In this document: positions 23,943 to 33,566 of the stretch, piece by piece
Layout of the letters: each line of letters starts with the position of its first letter
Position numbering within the stretch: position 1 is the stretch's first letter
From: Zavarzinella formosa DSM 19928
GTDB lineage: Bacteria; Planctomycetota; Planctomycetia; Gemmatales; Gemmataceae
Direction of reading: 5' to 3'
Length of the DNA: 64,000 nucleotides
Assembly (NCBI RefSeq): GCF_000255705.1
Contig: NZ_JH636441.1
Coordinates: forward strand, 851,180 to 915,179
Notes under the pieces: generated by a model
What the model was told of the DNA's origin: nothing
The model's database searches: none
The model's input: only the letters and a program-made list of their open reading frames with translations
Position numbers and translations under genes: made by a program

Positions 23943-24530
23943 TCACTCGAAAAACCGGCCCACACGAACGGCGAAGCCCGGCAACACATCCGGGATGGTC
24001 AGCTCATCAGTTTCGCGGAAGATTTGTTGCAGCGTTTCGGTCCGGTAGACCGACGTGGTCTTGGTTTCGGCGTCGGCCACGATCACCACGCGAACTCCGG
24101 CTTGCAAGAATTCAATCACCTTCGCCAGCATCTCCGTCCATGTGTTTGATGGTGATCGAACTTCGACCACTATTTCAGGCAGCACTGGCAGAAGTCCATC
24201 AGGCAATTCCGCTTCCTTGGGAAACTGCTGATAACTGTAATATGCCAGATCCGGAGCCAGAATGGTGTTCGGATTGACGCGAGTTTGGACAAACGAATCA
24301 TTGCACAGAACCCGGCCCAAACCTCGTTCACCCACAAATAATCGCAGCAAGAACGCAATTTCCATGCAGACATAGCCATGTCTTGAACCTGGCATTGGAA
24401 CCTCCCTGACCACGCCTTTTACCAGTTCCACTCGCTGATCGACAAATTGCTTGAAAAATTCTTCGACCGCCATTCCACTTGCCACAGGAGAAGGCTGAAT
24501 GGTTGTGGAAGGGATCATCAATGCCGTCAT
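23943..24530 (-). CDS. Uma2 family (DUF820) restriction-endonuclease-fold protein
   Basis: The protein is 195 residues from the ATG at 24530 (GAGG nine bases upstream); 24539 is an alternative. The PD-(D/E)xK-like core shows 'VEEFFKQFVDQRVELVKGVVREVPMPGSRHG', 'DSFVQTRVNPNTILAPDLAYYS', 'LPEIVVEVRSPSNTWTEMLAKVIEFLQAGVRVVIVAD', which is the Uma2 signature including the PDl and E-V-S blocks. Such genes are scattered in planctomycetes and cyanobacteria; the substrate is unknown. It is divergent from the enoyl-CoA hydratase gene. Confidence 0.88.
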   Translation of the reverse strand: MTALMIPSTTIQPSPVASGMAVEEFFKQFVDQRVELVKGVVREVPMPGSRHGYVCMEIAFLLRLFVGERGLGRVLCNDSFVQTRVNPNTILAPDLAYYSYQQFPKEAELPDGLLPVLPEIVVEVRSPSNTWTEMLAKVIEFLQAGVRVVIVADAETKTTSVYRTETLQQIFRETDELTIPDVLPGFAVRVGRFFE

Positions 24531-24657
24531 CTCGTCCATCCTCTTGAGATTCCATGCGGCTTGATCGTACCTGATTCTCGAATCCCCGGCGAGGGGGACT
24601 TTCCTTGGCCAAACTCCCATAATGAGAGTGGTTCCAATCGAACGGAGTCTGTCACGC

Positions 24658-25539
24658 ATGGCCACCATCACCCGTCGGGAAGCCGATGGCATCATTCTCC
24701 TGAGATTCGACCAGACGGGGCGAAGCGTCAATGTTCTCTCTGCCGATGTCTGGCGGGAACTCGAAGCGGAATTGACAGAGATTGCCCATGAGCCGCCGTT
24801 GCGAGGGGTGCTTCTCGCCAGCGGCAAACCGCATATGTTTTTTGCCGGGGCCGATCTGCATGAGTTGCTTCCGTTGGTGGGCAACGAAAAAGCCGTGCGG
24901 GAACACATGGCCCTTGGCGCCCGCGTTCTGCGGTTGATTGAATCGCTTCCCTGCGCCACCGTGGCGATGATCGAAGGGGCGGCCCTCGGCGGCGGGTTGG
25001 AACTGGCTCTCGCGTGTGACTATCGGGTGATGGCCCTGACGCCGCAACTGAAAGTCGGCTTCCCGGAAATTTCGCTGGGCCTGATTCCCGGCTGGGGGGG
25101 AACGCAACGCCTCAGCCGGCTGATCGGGGTGGAGGAGACGATTTCCCGGCTTCTGAGCGGGTTGCCGTACACCGAGGAAGATTTGCCGAATGAATATCTC
25201 GCCGACGAACTGGCCCCGGTCGAGGAAATGCTGACCATCGCCACCCAATTGCTCGATGTCGGCGAGACGGACGATCTTCGACAAATCAAACGGGACCCGG
25301 TTGGCGAGGACATGCTCCCGGCGAAGGATTATCTGGATGCCACGCGGGAAATGTTGAACACATTAAATCCCGAATTGCTCCCGGCCGGGTTGGAGATGGT
25401 TCGCGTGGTCATGGAAGGGGCGTTGATGCCTCTCGACAAGGCGCTTGAACTGGAGACCGTCGCGTTCTCCCGGTTGATGGGCACGGAGACCGCCCGAATT
25501 CGCATTCAACGATTTTTTGACGAACGGAAGAAGAGCTGA
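24658..25539 (+). CDS. Enoyl-CoA hydratase/isomerase family protein
   Basis: The protein is 293 residues from ATG 24658. Crotonase fold: an oxyanion-hole segment 'LASGKPHMFFAGADLHEL' (residues ~54-71) and 'AMIEGAALGGGLELALACDYRVM' (~102-124), then 'VGFPEISLGLIPGWGGTQRLSRLIG'. The second oxyanion segment and the Glu of 'FPEISLG' are as in hydratases acting on acyl-CoA. It resembles the hydratase half of the FadB/FadJ beta-oxidation enzyme. It is followed within 2 bases by a VOC gene, a likely two-gene operon. Confidence 0.88.
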   Translation: MATITRREADGIILLRFDQTGRSVNVLSADVWRELEAELTEIAHEPPLRGVLLASGKPHMFFAGADLHELLPLVGNEKAVREHMALGARVLRLIESLPCATVAMIEGAALGGGLELALACDYRVMALTPQLKVGFPEISLGLIPGWGGTQRLSRLIGVEETISRLLSGLPYTEEDLPNEYLADELAPVEEMLTIATQLLDVGETDDLRQIKRDPVGEDMLPAKDYLDATREMLNTLNPELLPAGLEMVRVVMEGALMPLDKALELETVAFSRLMGTETARIRIQRFFDERKKS

Positions 25540-25541
25540 AC

Positions 25542-25940
25542 ATGGGGCTTCCCGTCACGCATATTGACCATTGTTCGGTCATCATCACCGATGTCGCCGC
25601 CGCCCGGCGATTCTACGGGGAACAATTGGGTCTTCGGGAAATCCCGGCTCCCAAGGAATTCGATTTTATCGCCGTCTGGTATGATCTGGGCGGAACGTAC
25701 CTGCACTTGTTGCTCAAACCCGAGCGGGACACGATCAGTCCCCGGCATTTTTGCCTGCATGTTTCGGATATTCGGCTCGCCCGCGAGCATGTCCGGAAGC
25801 AAGGGTTGGCGATGGACGAGACGGTGAAAATCGCCGCCGCCGACCGGTTTTTCGTCCGCGATCCGGACGGAAATCGCGTCGAAATTCTGCAGTGGGAACG
25901 AAAATACGATCCACAGACCGATGGAAAGTACCAAGTCTGA
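25542..25940 (+). CDS. VOC family (glyoxalase-like) protein
   Basis: The protein is 132 residues. It has the two beta-alpha-beta-beta-beta modules: 'THIDHCSVIITDVAAARRFYGEQLGLRE' and 'HFCLHVSDIRLAREHVRKQGL', ending 'RFFVRDPDGNRVEILQW'. Metal ligand candidates are H10 (or H7), the His of 'YLHLLL', His of 'FCLHV' and Glu of 'VEIL'. Substrate unknown; the coupling to the crotonase gene suggests acyl-CoA metabolism. Confidence 0.88.
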   Translation: MGLPVTHIDHCSVIITDVAAARRFYGEQLGLREIPAPKEFDFIAVWYDLGGTYLHLLLKPERDTISPRHFCLHVSDIRLAREHVRKQGLAMDETVKIAAADRFFVRDPDGNRVEILQWERKYDPQTDGKYQV

Positions 25941-26004
25941 GCCGGATTCTTATCATGTGTTGAAGACTGAACCAGTACCCGACCTGATCTGATCCGAGAA
26001 ACAC

Positions 26005-26952
26005 ATGCGGAATGCCGCCTCCGTGGCCGAAGACTTGCGCAAACTTCAGGCAAATGTGGCGTCCGTGGTCTTGGGGAAGCCGGAAGTGATCCGGCAAGCA
26101 GTGATCGCCCTGATCGCAGACGGCCACCTGTTGCTGGAAGACGTGCCGGGCGTGGGCAAGACATTGCTCGCCAAGGCGATGGCCAAAAGCATCGACTGTT
26201 CCTTTCGCCGCATCCAGTTCACCCCGGATCTTCTCCCCGCCGACTTGTTGGGCACCAGTGTGTTCCATCAACCAAGCGGGGAATTCCGCTTCCAAGCCGG
26301 GCCGTTGTTTGCCCAGGTTGTTCTGGCGGACGAAGTGAACCGGGCCACGCCGCGAACTCAATCGGCCTTGCTGGAGGCGATGGGCGAACGGCAAGTCTCC
26401 CTTGATGGCGAGACCCGTCGGCTCGGGCCGCCGTTCTTCGTGATTGCCACGCAGAACCCGTATGAGTTCGAGGGGACGTATCCGTTGCCAGAAAGCCAGC
26501 TTGATCGCTTTATTCTGCGGTCGAGCGTGGGGTATCCCAACCGGGCCGCCGAGCGGGATTTGTTGAAGCAGCACCGCGAGGGGGAGCCGGTCGATCATCT
26601 GCAACCGGTGTTGAATGCCGCGGACATTGTGAAACTTCAGGAGCACGTCCGCGAGGTCCGGGTGTCCGATGCCATCGCGGATTATGTGCTGGACATTATC
26701 GAAGCCACCCGTGCCCGGTCGGATGTCACCCTCGGGGCCAGCACCCGCGCGGCCATCGGTTTCTACCGGGCCACGCAGGCCGCCGCCCTGCTCGACGGGC
26801 GGGACTTTGTGACGCCGGACGACGTGCGAAGTCTGGCCGTCCCGGCCATCGCCCACCGGATCATCGCCAAAGCCTCCGGGCTGGCGGGAACCGGGGATGC
26901 CGCCAGCGAAGCCGTGTTGGATGTCGTGCGGAAACTTCCCGTCCCCACGTGA
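26005..26952 (+). CDS. MoxR family AAA+ ATPase
   Basis: The protein is 315 residues. Walker A 'PGVGKT' is at ~48-53, Walker B 'VVLADEVNRA' around 108-117 and sensor 1 in 'FFVIATQNPYEFEGTYPLPESQLDRF', all typical of MoxR ATPases that act as chaperones for assembly of metal-containing or VWA-domain proteins. The DUF58 gene follows after 7 bases, the standard MoxR-DUF58 pairing; no VWA or transglutaminase gene follows, so the set is short. Confidence 0.95.
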   Translation: MRNAASVAEDLRKLQANVASVVLGKPEVIRQAVIALIADGHLLLEDVPGVGKTLLAKAMAKSIDCSFRRIQFTPDLLPADLLGTSVFHQPSGEFRFQAGPLFAQVVLADEVNRATPRTQSALLEAMGERQVSLDGETRRLGPPFFVIATQNPYEFEGTYPLPESQLDRFILRSSVGYPNRAAERDLLKQHREGEPVDHLQPVLNAADIVKLQEHVREVRVSDAIADYVLDIIEATRARSDVTLGASTRAAIGFYRATQAAALLDGRDFVTPDDVRSLAVPAIAHRIIAKASGLAGTGDAASEAVLDVVRKLPVPT

Positions 26953-26959
26953 GCGCATC

Positions 26960-28192
26960 GTGCCGACACCAAAGCAACCCGTGACCGCCGTGGCCCTGCT
27001 TCCCCGCGAGGGAGCCACCAGCAGTCTCGACGGACGCGAAGGATTGCTCTGGTTCGTCGCCGCCGGGGTGATGCTTTTTGTCGGCATCCTCAAGGGCATT
27101 AATCTTGTCATCGTCTTGGGTTATGCCCTCCTCGGGCTGGCCGGGTTGAACTGGCTTCTGGCCCGGCGATCCATCACCGGCCTCAAGGCGCGACGACTGG
27201 CTCGTTTCCCCATCTACGCGGGTATCCCAACGGAATGGAACATCGAGATCACCGACTTGGGAACCGGAACGGGAAACTGCCAGTTGGAAGAATCCACCAA
27301 TGAAGGGGAATGCCGGTGGTTCTTCGTGCGGACGCCTGCCCCCCGCGTAGAGACAATCCGCTGTCGGCTGACACTTTCGACCCGAGGCCGGCATCCTCTG
27401 TTGCCACTGAAGGCGATCACTTCCTATCCGTTCGGGTTAATCCATCAATCAACAGAACTGCTTCCGGGTGACGAATTGATTGTGTTGCCGCGTCCGGCTC
27501 GTGTGGACGGAGAACGCCTGCGAACATGGCTGCTGCGAACGTGGGCCGGGCGGGACGAAGAGCAACGCCGATTGCGAAAAGTGGTTGACCGGGAAGCCGA
27601 AATCCACGGACTGCGGGATTATCGACAGGGTGACGCCCCGCGACGCATCCACTGGCGGGCGACGGCAAGGCGCAATCGTTTGACGGTCAAAGAATACGAG
27701 GATGCCGCCCCGCCGCGATTGTTGCTGATTCTTGACCCGATTGTCTTGGGAAATTCAGCAATTGAAGACATGAAGGCTCTCGAACTGGCCATCTCGCTGA
27801 CAGCCGGGATCGTGCGGGAGTGGCGTCGTCAAGCCGGAGCCCGATTGACGCTCATCGTCGCGGGAAGCGATCCAAAGGCCATCGACGGTCCCCCCGGACC
27901 GACCATCACCGAACGACAATTGGAGATGCTGGCACTTACCCAACCCTCGGGAGACCCCGAATTGGGAACAGCCCTCCAGACGCTCTCACGTCAGGCCCTC
28001 GCCGCCCCGACGCTGGTGGTCAGCACGCGATCCGATTCCCTGATTCCGCACGAAATTTACCGGATGCTCGGCCGGACGGCAGCTTTCATTTCCGTGGACT
28101 GCCCGGAGAGTTGGTTTCAATTTGAAACGGCAGGTGTTGAACTGGACACACCTGCCGACACCGAGAATGCGGAACCGGAAAACCCTTCTTAA
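26960..28192 (+). CDS. DUF58 domain membrane protein
   Basis: The protein is 410 residues from GTG 26960. Two adjacent membrane helices ('GLLWFVAAGVMLFVGIL', 'LVIVLGYALLGLAGLNWLL') precede a periplasmic/cytoplasmic beta region. The DUF58 core is 'EIHGLRDYRQGDAPRRIHWRATARRNRLTVKEYEDAAPP' near residues 210-250, followed by a VWA-like alpha/beta region. It is the partner of the MoxR ATPase upstream. It ends 4 bases from the convergent PQQ-propeller gene. Confidence 0.92.
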   Translation: MPTPKQPVTAVALLPREGATSSLDGREGLLWFVAAGVMLFVGILKGINLVIVLGYALLGLAGLNWLLARRSITGLKARRLARFPIYAGIPTEWNIEITDLGTGTGNCQLEESTNEGECRWFFVRTPAPRVETIRCRLTLSTRGRHPLLPLKAITSYPFGLIHQSTELLPGDELIVLPRPARVDGERLRTWLLRTWAGRDEEQRRLRKVVDREAEIHGLRDYRQGDAPRRIHWRATARRNRLTVKEYEDAAPPRLLLILDPIVLGNSAIEDMKALELAISLTAGIVREWRRQAGARLTLIVAGSDPKAIDGPPGPTITERQLEMLALTQPSGDPELGTALQTLSRQALAAPTLVVSTRSDSLIPHEIYRMLGRTAAFISVDCPESWFQFETAGVELDTPADTENAEPENPS

Positions 28193-28196
28193 ACCG

Positions 28197-29468
28197 TCAC
28201 TTCGTTTCCAGGCAATAAAGCTGCGTTTGCGTGCGGATGAACAAGTCCTTGCCAACGGCCGCCGGGGAGCCTTTGCATCCGTCCTCCAGCGTGTTGGTGG
28301 CAATCACGTTCAGTTCCGGTGTGGCCGAGACAATGTAGCCGCCCCCTTTTTCGTCGAAGATATAAATCTTTCCCTCGCTGATAATTGGCGAAGCAGTGAA
28401 GGCGGCCCCGCGAGCCTCCAAACGGGTTTTGTTCAATTCTTTGCCGTCCTTCGTGTCCAGACAGGTGACGATCCCGCCGCTGTTCACCATGTACAATTTG
28501 TCCCCCTCGATCAGGAACGAGGAACGGTTGGGGGTTCCCTTGCCGAAGGTCCATTCGATGTTGGTCTTCGTGATGTTGCCGGTTCCCTCGGGTCGAATGG
28601 CGACCAATTGCTTGCCGCCGTCCGAACTGGCGGTGAACACTTTGCCCGCCCCGAAGACGGGCCGTAAGGAGGCGTTCATTCCGCCGTGGACCACCCGCCA
28701 GATTTCGTCGCCCGTTTTGGGATCGTAGGCGGCCGTCGCATCGGCCGAAGGGCTGACCAGCATGTCTTTGCCGCCGACCTTGATAAGCAACGGCGTGGAG
28801 TAGGCTTTCTTCAGGTCGCCGTTCATCGAATCCGGATGAAACTTGCGGTCTTTTTTCCACGCCACTTTGCCAGTGTTTTTGTCAATGGCCGCCAAGAATT
28901 GAACGTCGAATCCATCGAAGGTAAGAATCAATAAATCCCCCACCAAGACGGGCGACGATGCCGCTCCGCGATGGTGGTTGCAGTCGAGTTCCTTGTCTTT
29001 GATGCTCCAGAGGATTTTGCCGGTTTTGGTGTCGATGCAGGCCGTCCCCGCGACACCGAAATGCACGTAGACCCGGCCTTCTTCGATCACCGGCGTCGGC
29101 GAGGAATAGCTGTTGAACCCGGCCCACACGTGGTATGGGTCTTTCGGATCGGGGCGGTTGATCTCGAACACCAATAAATCGTGGATCATCTTGCCCGTTT
29201 CCCGGTCGAAGGCGAGGGCATAAAGTTTCTCCCCCTTGGCGGTTGCCGTGGTCAGCCACACCTGATTGCCCCAGACGACCGGCGACGACCATCCCTTGTC
29301 GTGGACGGGCGTCTTCCACTTCACGTTTTCTTTCTCGCCCCACTTGGTTGGCAACCCTTTGGCATCCGAGTGGCCGTCCCCGTGGGGGCCGCGATACTCG
29401 GGCCAGTTGTCCGCCGCGAAGGCGGTGAGGGAGGAGAGAAACAAGGCGGTCAACACGGCACGAATCAT
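28197..29468 (-). CDS. Exported PQQ-like beta-propeller protein
   Basis: The protein is 423 residues from ATG 29468, which opens a signal peptide ('MIRAVLTALFLSSLTAFA'). The mature start 'DNWPEYRGPHGDG' is the standard opening of planctomycete BamB/quinoprotein-like propellers, followed by repeats such as 'WSSPVVWGNQVWLTTATAKGEKLYALAFDRETGK', 'ACIDTKTGKILWSIKD', 'AAIDKNTGKVAWKKD'. It may be a scaffold or a PQQ-independent binding protein; no dehydrogenase haem domain is present. Confidence 0.88.
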   Translation of the reverse strand: MIRAVLTALFLSSLTAFAADNWPEYRGPHGDGHSDAKGLPTKWGEKENVKWKTPVHDKGWSSPVVWGNQVWLTTATAKGEKLYALAFDRETGKMIHDLLVFEINRPDPKDPYHVWAGFNSYSSPTPVIEEGRVYVHFGVAGTACIDTKTGKILWSIKDKELDCNHHRGAASSPVLVGDLLILTFDGFDVQFLAAIDKNTGKVAWKKDRKFHPDSMNGDLKKAYSTPLLIKVGGKDMLVSPSADATAAYDPKTGDEIWRVVHGGMNASLRPVFGAGKVFTASSDGGKQLVAIRPEGTGNITKTNIEWTFGKGTPNRSSFLIEGDKLYMVNSGGIVTCLDTKDGKELNKTRLEARGAAFTASPIISEGKIYIFDEKGGGYIVSATPELNVIATNTLEDGCKGSPAAVGKDLFIRTQTQLYCLETK

Positions 29469-29713
29469 GTGAAAAATCCCGGCGGGAAGGTCGTCAGAAA
29501 GTTTGAAAAAATGTGCAAGGCGGGAATGATGGCTTGAGGGTGTCCAAAGGTTGTGCCCCAACCTGTTTGCATCATACCAAATCGGATCGTACCCGCACGA
29601 TCAAAGTTTTGAAAGTAAAAACACCCGCCGAAGCGGGGCAATCTCCGACAGGTAACAACAGTCCAAGCGAGTTGGTTTGACCGGATTTTACACCACCCGG
29701 CCCAATGTCTTCC

Positions 29714-30970
29714 TTACTTCAACACGGCCGTCGGCCCGCTCACAAACGCTTCGCTGATGGCCTTCGCTTGTTCCCCGGTCAACTCGCCTTCCTGCACCCA
29801 GAGGCGGTACTTGATCTTCAGGGGGGCTTCCGGGGTCAGGTCATACTCGAAGTAGGTTCCAATTCGGCCGTAAGTTCGTTCGCTCTGGCGTGCTTCCTTC
29901 GGATTGGCCGGGTGGTCGAGATACAGTGTCGTGTATCGCTTGTCGCCGTCCACAAAGCTCATGGCGTTCCAAGCCAGGTTCTTGTGGTCCATCGCCTTGC
30001 CCTTTTCCCAGTTCTTTTCCTTGCCAAGCTCCCCCTTGCCATCCGGACGGAGGAAGTACGTTTCGTTCTTGTGGTTCTTTTCCACGTCTTGCGCCGCCCG
30101 GAAATGGAAACCGGCATGCTGCGGATCGCCGTCCAGCTGAACTTTCGGACGTTCCGTCTTCACCATTGATTCAAACTCGACAAGCCAGCCCTTTTCGAGC
30201 GGGTAAACGGTCAACTCGCGGTGTTCCTCGGCAAACGGCTTGCCGTCCTGCCCGTTCCAAGCGACTTGTACCCGATGACGGCCCAACACCGGTCCGGCCG
30301 TGTGGCTCAAAAAGCCCGCGTGTTGTTGCGATTCGCCGGTGCGACAGTGCCACACGTCGGCTTTTTTGCCGTCATAGGAAATGTTGTTGAAGCCGAAATA
30401 GATGCCCCGATGGTGGGGGAATTGCCCCTCGGTTCCGTTCGTCAGTTGCACTTTGCCGGTGGAATCGAACAGGTGGTGATAGACCTTGATGGTCGGATTG
30501 GCGATGGGCGATTGCTTCGGCGGGGTGGCCGCCGGGTCGAACTTCGGCCGGACATATTTCAGCACGTCCTTCTCCGAGTAGGTCAACACGGGGGCTTCCC
30601 CATCGGCGTCCTTCCAAGCAAAAGCCTCTTTTGCGGCGATGGCGTTCGCGGAGAACTTGGCCGTGAGAGTTCCGGTCGCCCCGGCTTTCACTTCGGGCAA
30701 GGTGAAGATCAACTCGGCCGCCTTGGCCCCGGAGTGGAGCGAGGGAACCAAAACAATCTGGCCGGGAAATGGCCCTTTTTGCCCGAAAGTCTCGGCTCCG
30801 CTGATCTCGACGCCCTTGAATTTGGCGAAGGCTTCCGGCACCGGAACCTTGATGACCGGGTGCAGGGCGTCGGTCTTGCCGCCCGTGATGGTGATCTCGG
30901 CGGTCTTGTCCTGCGCGACGGTCCAACCCGCCACCGCAAGGAGCAATGCCAGTGTGATGCGATGTTTCAT
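29714..30970 (-). CDS. Secreted PmoA family (DUF6807) protein
   Basis: The protein is 418 residues with an N-terminal signal peptide. The DUF6807 region covers ~130-415: 'VYHHLFDSTGKVQLTNGTEGQFPHHRGIYFGFN', 'DVWHCRTGESQQHAGFL' and 'WNAMSFVDGDKRYTTLYLDHPANPKEARQSERTYGRIGTYFEYDL'. The PHHRG and HP-N motifs are characteristic. Despite the database name, this family has no demonstrated methane oxygenase role; it is widespread and secreted in planctomycetes and probably acts on carbohydrates. A shorter paralogue lies at 48438. Confidence 0.88.
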   Translation of the reverse strand: MKHRITLALLLAVAGWTVAQDKTAEITITGGKTDALHPVIKVPVPEAFAKFKGVEISGAETFGQKGPFPGQIVLVPSLHSGAKAAELIFTLPEVKAGATGTLTAKFSANAIAAKEAFAWKDADGEAPVLTYSEKDVLKYVRPKFDPAATPPKQSPIANPTIKVYHHLFDSTGKVQLTNGTEGQFPHHRGIYFGFNNISYDGKKADVWHCRTGESQQHAGFLSHTAGPVLGRHRVQVAWNGQDGKPFAEEHRELTVYPLEKGWLVEFESMVKTERPKVQLDGDPQHAGFHFRAAQDVEKNHKNETYFLRPDGKGELGKEKNWEKGKAMDHKNLAWNAMSFVDGDKRYTTLYLDHPANPKEARQSERTYGRIGTYFEYDLTPEAPLKIKYRLWVQEGELTGEQAKAISEAFVSGPTAVLK

Positions 30971-30996
30971 GAAGTCACTTGTGAATCAAGAAGTTT

Positions 30997-31362
30997 TTAC
31001 GAACGGGAGAACACAAATTTCTGCGGTGAACCAGTTCCCAGCGCCCCGCCGGCGGGGCGCCACAACACCACGTCTTCGATTTTCCGGGCGAGGTCGAAAT
31101 CCTTGTCCGTGATGCCGCCGGCCGAATGGGTTTTCAATTTCACCCAGAGTTTGGCATAGGTCACGGAAAGGTCCGCGTGGTGATAGGCCGCCTCGCAGAG
31201 ATAGCCGATGGCGTTGACAGCCATCAGCGTTTGCGGCCATCCGTCGGTGTTGTACTTTCGGCGAAGCCAGCCATCTTCGAGATACCAGCCCGTGAGGCCG
31301 GTTTCGGTGATTTTGGCGGTGATTTCGGCTTCGGAATAAACTCGTTCTGGAGTGGGTGTCAT
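30997..31362 (-). CDS. phhB: Pterin-4a-carbinolamine dehydratase
   Basis: The protein is 121 residues. It has the family core 'GWYLEDGWLRRKYNTDGWPQTLMAVNAIGYLCEAAYHHADLSVTYAKLWVKLKTHSAGGITDKDFDLARKIE', with the catalytic HH-D (His-His in 'YHHADL') and 'THSAGG-T--D--LA--I' blocks. It dehydrates 4a-hydroxytetrahydropterin, recycling the cofactor of aromatic hydroxylases or acting in a side role. No phenylalanine hydroxylase gene is adjacent. The N-terminus is slightly extended relative to the eukaryotic enzyme. Confidence 0.92.
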   Translation of the reverse strand: MTPTPERVYSEAEITAKITETGLTGWYLEDGWLRRKYNTDGWPQTLMAVNAIGYLCEAAYHHADLSVTYAKLWVKLKTHSAGGITDKDFDLARKIEDVVLWRPAGGALGTGSPQKFVFSRS

Positions 31363-31543
31363 GGCGGGGGTTCTCGGCGGGGCGACTGGAAAAGCCGTGA
31401 GGGCGTTTTACAAGAACAGTCGGAGAAAGACGAACGGGGTGATGTTGCCTTTCCCGATCCTCCCCGAAAATGCGGCCGCCCCGCTACACTAATCCCCGCC
31501 CTCGTTTCCACACGTTGAATTTCCATCCCGAGGAGACTCTCCC

Positions 31544-32683
31544 GTGAATTATCGTTGGTTACCGTTGGTCCTGTGTTTCGTCGCTCCCGCGTGGAGCCAG
31601 GAAGCCCCCAAGAACGTGGCTTCCGTGCTTCAGCCGTATGTGGATCAACACAAACTGGCCGGGGCGGTCACGCTTGTCGCGGACAAGGAAAAAATCCTGT
31701 CCGTTGAAACGGTTGGCTTCGCCAACATCGCCGCCAAGTCGCCGATGTCCAAAGACTCCCTCTTCTGGATCGCTTCCATGAGCAAGCCGATCACGGCGGT
31801 CGGCCTGATGATGCTTGTGGACGAAGGGAAAGTGAAACTCGACGAACCGGCCTCGAAATACCTGCCGGAATTGAAAGATGTTTGGGTGGCCGCCGAGAAG
31901 GACAACGACCATGTGTTGCTCAAACGGCCCAAAAATGTGATGACCGTTCGCATGCTGTTGACCCACGTCAGCGGCATGCCGTTCGTCTCGGCACTGGAAC
32001 AACCGACGCTTGACATGGTCACCCTCAAGGACGGCGTGCGAAGTTATGCCATGACGCCGCTGCATGCCGAGCCGGGCACAAAATTTCAATACTCAAACGC
32101 CGGAATCAACACCGCCGGCCGGATCATCGAAGTGGTGAGCGGCATGCCCTACGAGGAGTTCATGGAAAAGCGGCTCTTTGGACCGCTGGGCATGAAAGAC
32201 ACGACGTTCACACCGAACGAGGAACAACTGAAACGACTGGCCACCAGTTACAAACCAAACGCGAAGAAGGATGATCTGGAAGAAACCCCCATCTGGGCGC
32301 TGACCTACCCGCTGACGGGCAAGAAACGGCTGCCGATGCCGGCGGGCGGGTTATTCTCCACCGCCTCGGACTTGGCGGCCTTCTGCCAGATGATGCTCAA
32401 TGGCGGCGAATGGAAGGGCGTCAAATACCTGACGCCTGAGAGTGTGAAGGAAATGACCAAGCGCCAGACACCAGAGACGATGAAGGAAAGCTGGGGTCTC
32501 GGCTTCACCGTCGGTCCGAACACCTACGGCCACGGCGGGGCGTTCGCCACTCAAATGAATGTTGACACCAACCGGAACTTGGTCACGATTTTCCTCGTCC
32601 AACACTCGGGCTTCCCCGGCGACGGCGGCAAAACCCATGACGTGTTCCGGCAAACGGCTGCCGTGCTTTACGGTAAGAAGTGA
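31544..32683 (+). CDS. Exported serine hydrolase of the class C beta-lactamase family
   Basis: The protein is 379 residues from a GTG start with GAGGAG upstream. Signal peptide 'WLPLVLCFVAPAWS'. The nucleophile motif is S78-x-x-K81 ('ASMSKP'), with Y183 in 'YSNAG' as the second motif and a 'HGGAF' motif near residue 330 as the third. This is the esterase/beta-lactamase-like (PF00144) family, often acting on esters or peptides rather than antibiotics. It stands alone, divergent from the pterin dehydratase gene. Confidence 0.92.
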   Translation: MNYRWLPLVLCFVAPAWSQEAPKNVASVLQPYVDQHKLAGAVTLVADKEKILSVETVGFANIAAKSPMSKDSLFWIASMSKPITAVGLMMLVDEGKVKLDEPASKYLPELKDVWVAAEKDNDHVLLKRPKNVMTVRMLLTHVSGMPFVSALEQPTLDMVTLKDGVRSYAMTPLHAEPGTKFQYSNAGINTAGRIIEVVSGMPYEEFMEKRLFGPLGMKDTTFTPNEEQLKRLATSYKPNAKKDDLEETPIWALTYPLTGKKRLPMPAGGLFSTASDLAAFCQMMLNGGEWKGVKYLTPESVKEMTKRQTPETMKESWGLGFTVGPNTYGHGGAFATQMNVDTNRNLVTIFLVQHSGFPGDGGKTHDVFRQTAAVLYGKK

Positions 32684-32731
32684 GACGATGAACCACGGAT
32701 CAAAATGCGGCAAAGGCATTAAATTCGTGGT

Positions 32732-33442
32732 TCACTTTTTCTCGGCAAACAGCGACTCGGCTTTTTCCGGTTTGTCGTGCGTGTATTTGGCGATGCCGGA
32801 AAAGAACATTTGCACCTGTTCGGCCCCCTGTTGGGCCATCTTCGGGGCGCTGTCTCCCAGCACTTTGGCGACGAGGCTGGCCGCCTTGTTGTCGGTGGTT
32901 AAAAACACCTCCACCTGATGCTTGATTGTCACGTCCCCGTCCGGGCGTTGTTTTTCCGAGTGGTTCAGCACGGCCACGGCCGTCACCGGAAAAGATGGCG
33001 ACAACGCGGCCGGCTTGATCTTCCCCTCCGCATACCAAATCCGGCCGCCGGGGCCTCGGGCGACCGATTGCCAGACCATTTCGCTGCCGTTTTCGTCCCG
33101 CCAGATGAACCGGCCATCCTTGAGGGTTTTGATCTCGGCCGCACCGACTCCAAGCTTCCGCCAAGCCTGCGAGGTGCGGTCCGGGTGATCGAGGAGCCAT
33201 TGGTACATGTCCGAATGGCTGACGAATTCCTCGGACGGGGCGACCGCCGTGATTGTGGGGGATTTCATCACCTTGGTGATCGCCTCCCGCGTGACGCCGG
33301 GCAGGGATTCCAATGCCACCGGCAAGGGAAGACTGGTGAGGCGGGCGCCATAGCTGGATGATTCCACCCGCGGTTCGGCGACAGCCACGGAACAAGCGAG
33401 GAGTCCGATCGACGCGCCCCAGACAAACAGCCCGGCTTTCAT
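32732..33442 (-). CDS. Conserved exported hypothetical protein
   Basis: The protein is 236 residues from ATG 33442 (GGGAGA upstream); a longer start at 33478 is possible. Signal peptide 'AGLFVWGASIGLLACSVAVA'. The body has 'PLPVALESLPGVTREAITKVMKSPTITAVAPSEEF', 'DMYQWLLDHPDRTSQAWRKLG' and 'FIWRDENGSEMVW', and resembles conserved planctomycete secreted proteins of unknown function. No catalytic motif seen. Confidence 0.75.
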   Translation of the reverse strand: MKAGLFVWGASIGLLACSVAVAEPRVESSSYGARLTSLPLPVALESLPGVTREAITKVMKSPTITAVAPSEEFVSHSDMYQWLLDHPDRTSQAWRKLGVGAAEIKTLKDGRFIWRDENGSEMVWQSVARGPGGRIWYAEGKIKPAALSPSFPVTAVAVLNHSEKQRPDGDVTIKHQVEVFLTTDNKAASLVAKVLGDSAPKMAQQGAEQVQMFFSGIAKYTHDKPEKAESLFAEKK

Positions 33443-33566
33443 GGGTTCTCCCGTCATGCTGCTTTTGCCCGCTTTCACGGGATACTCGCTTTTATCGTTC
33501 CGCCCGGCCGGACGACGTGAGGTATTCTGGCGAGACGGGCAAGGGGGAGGTGGCTAAACTGGAAAG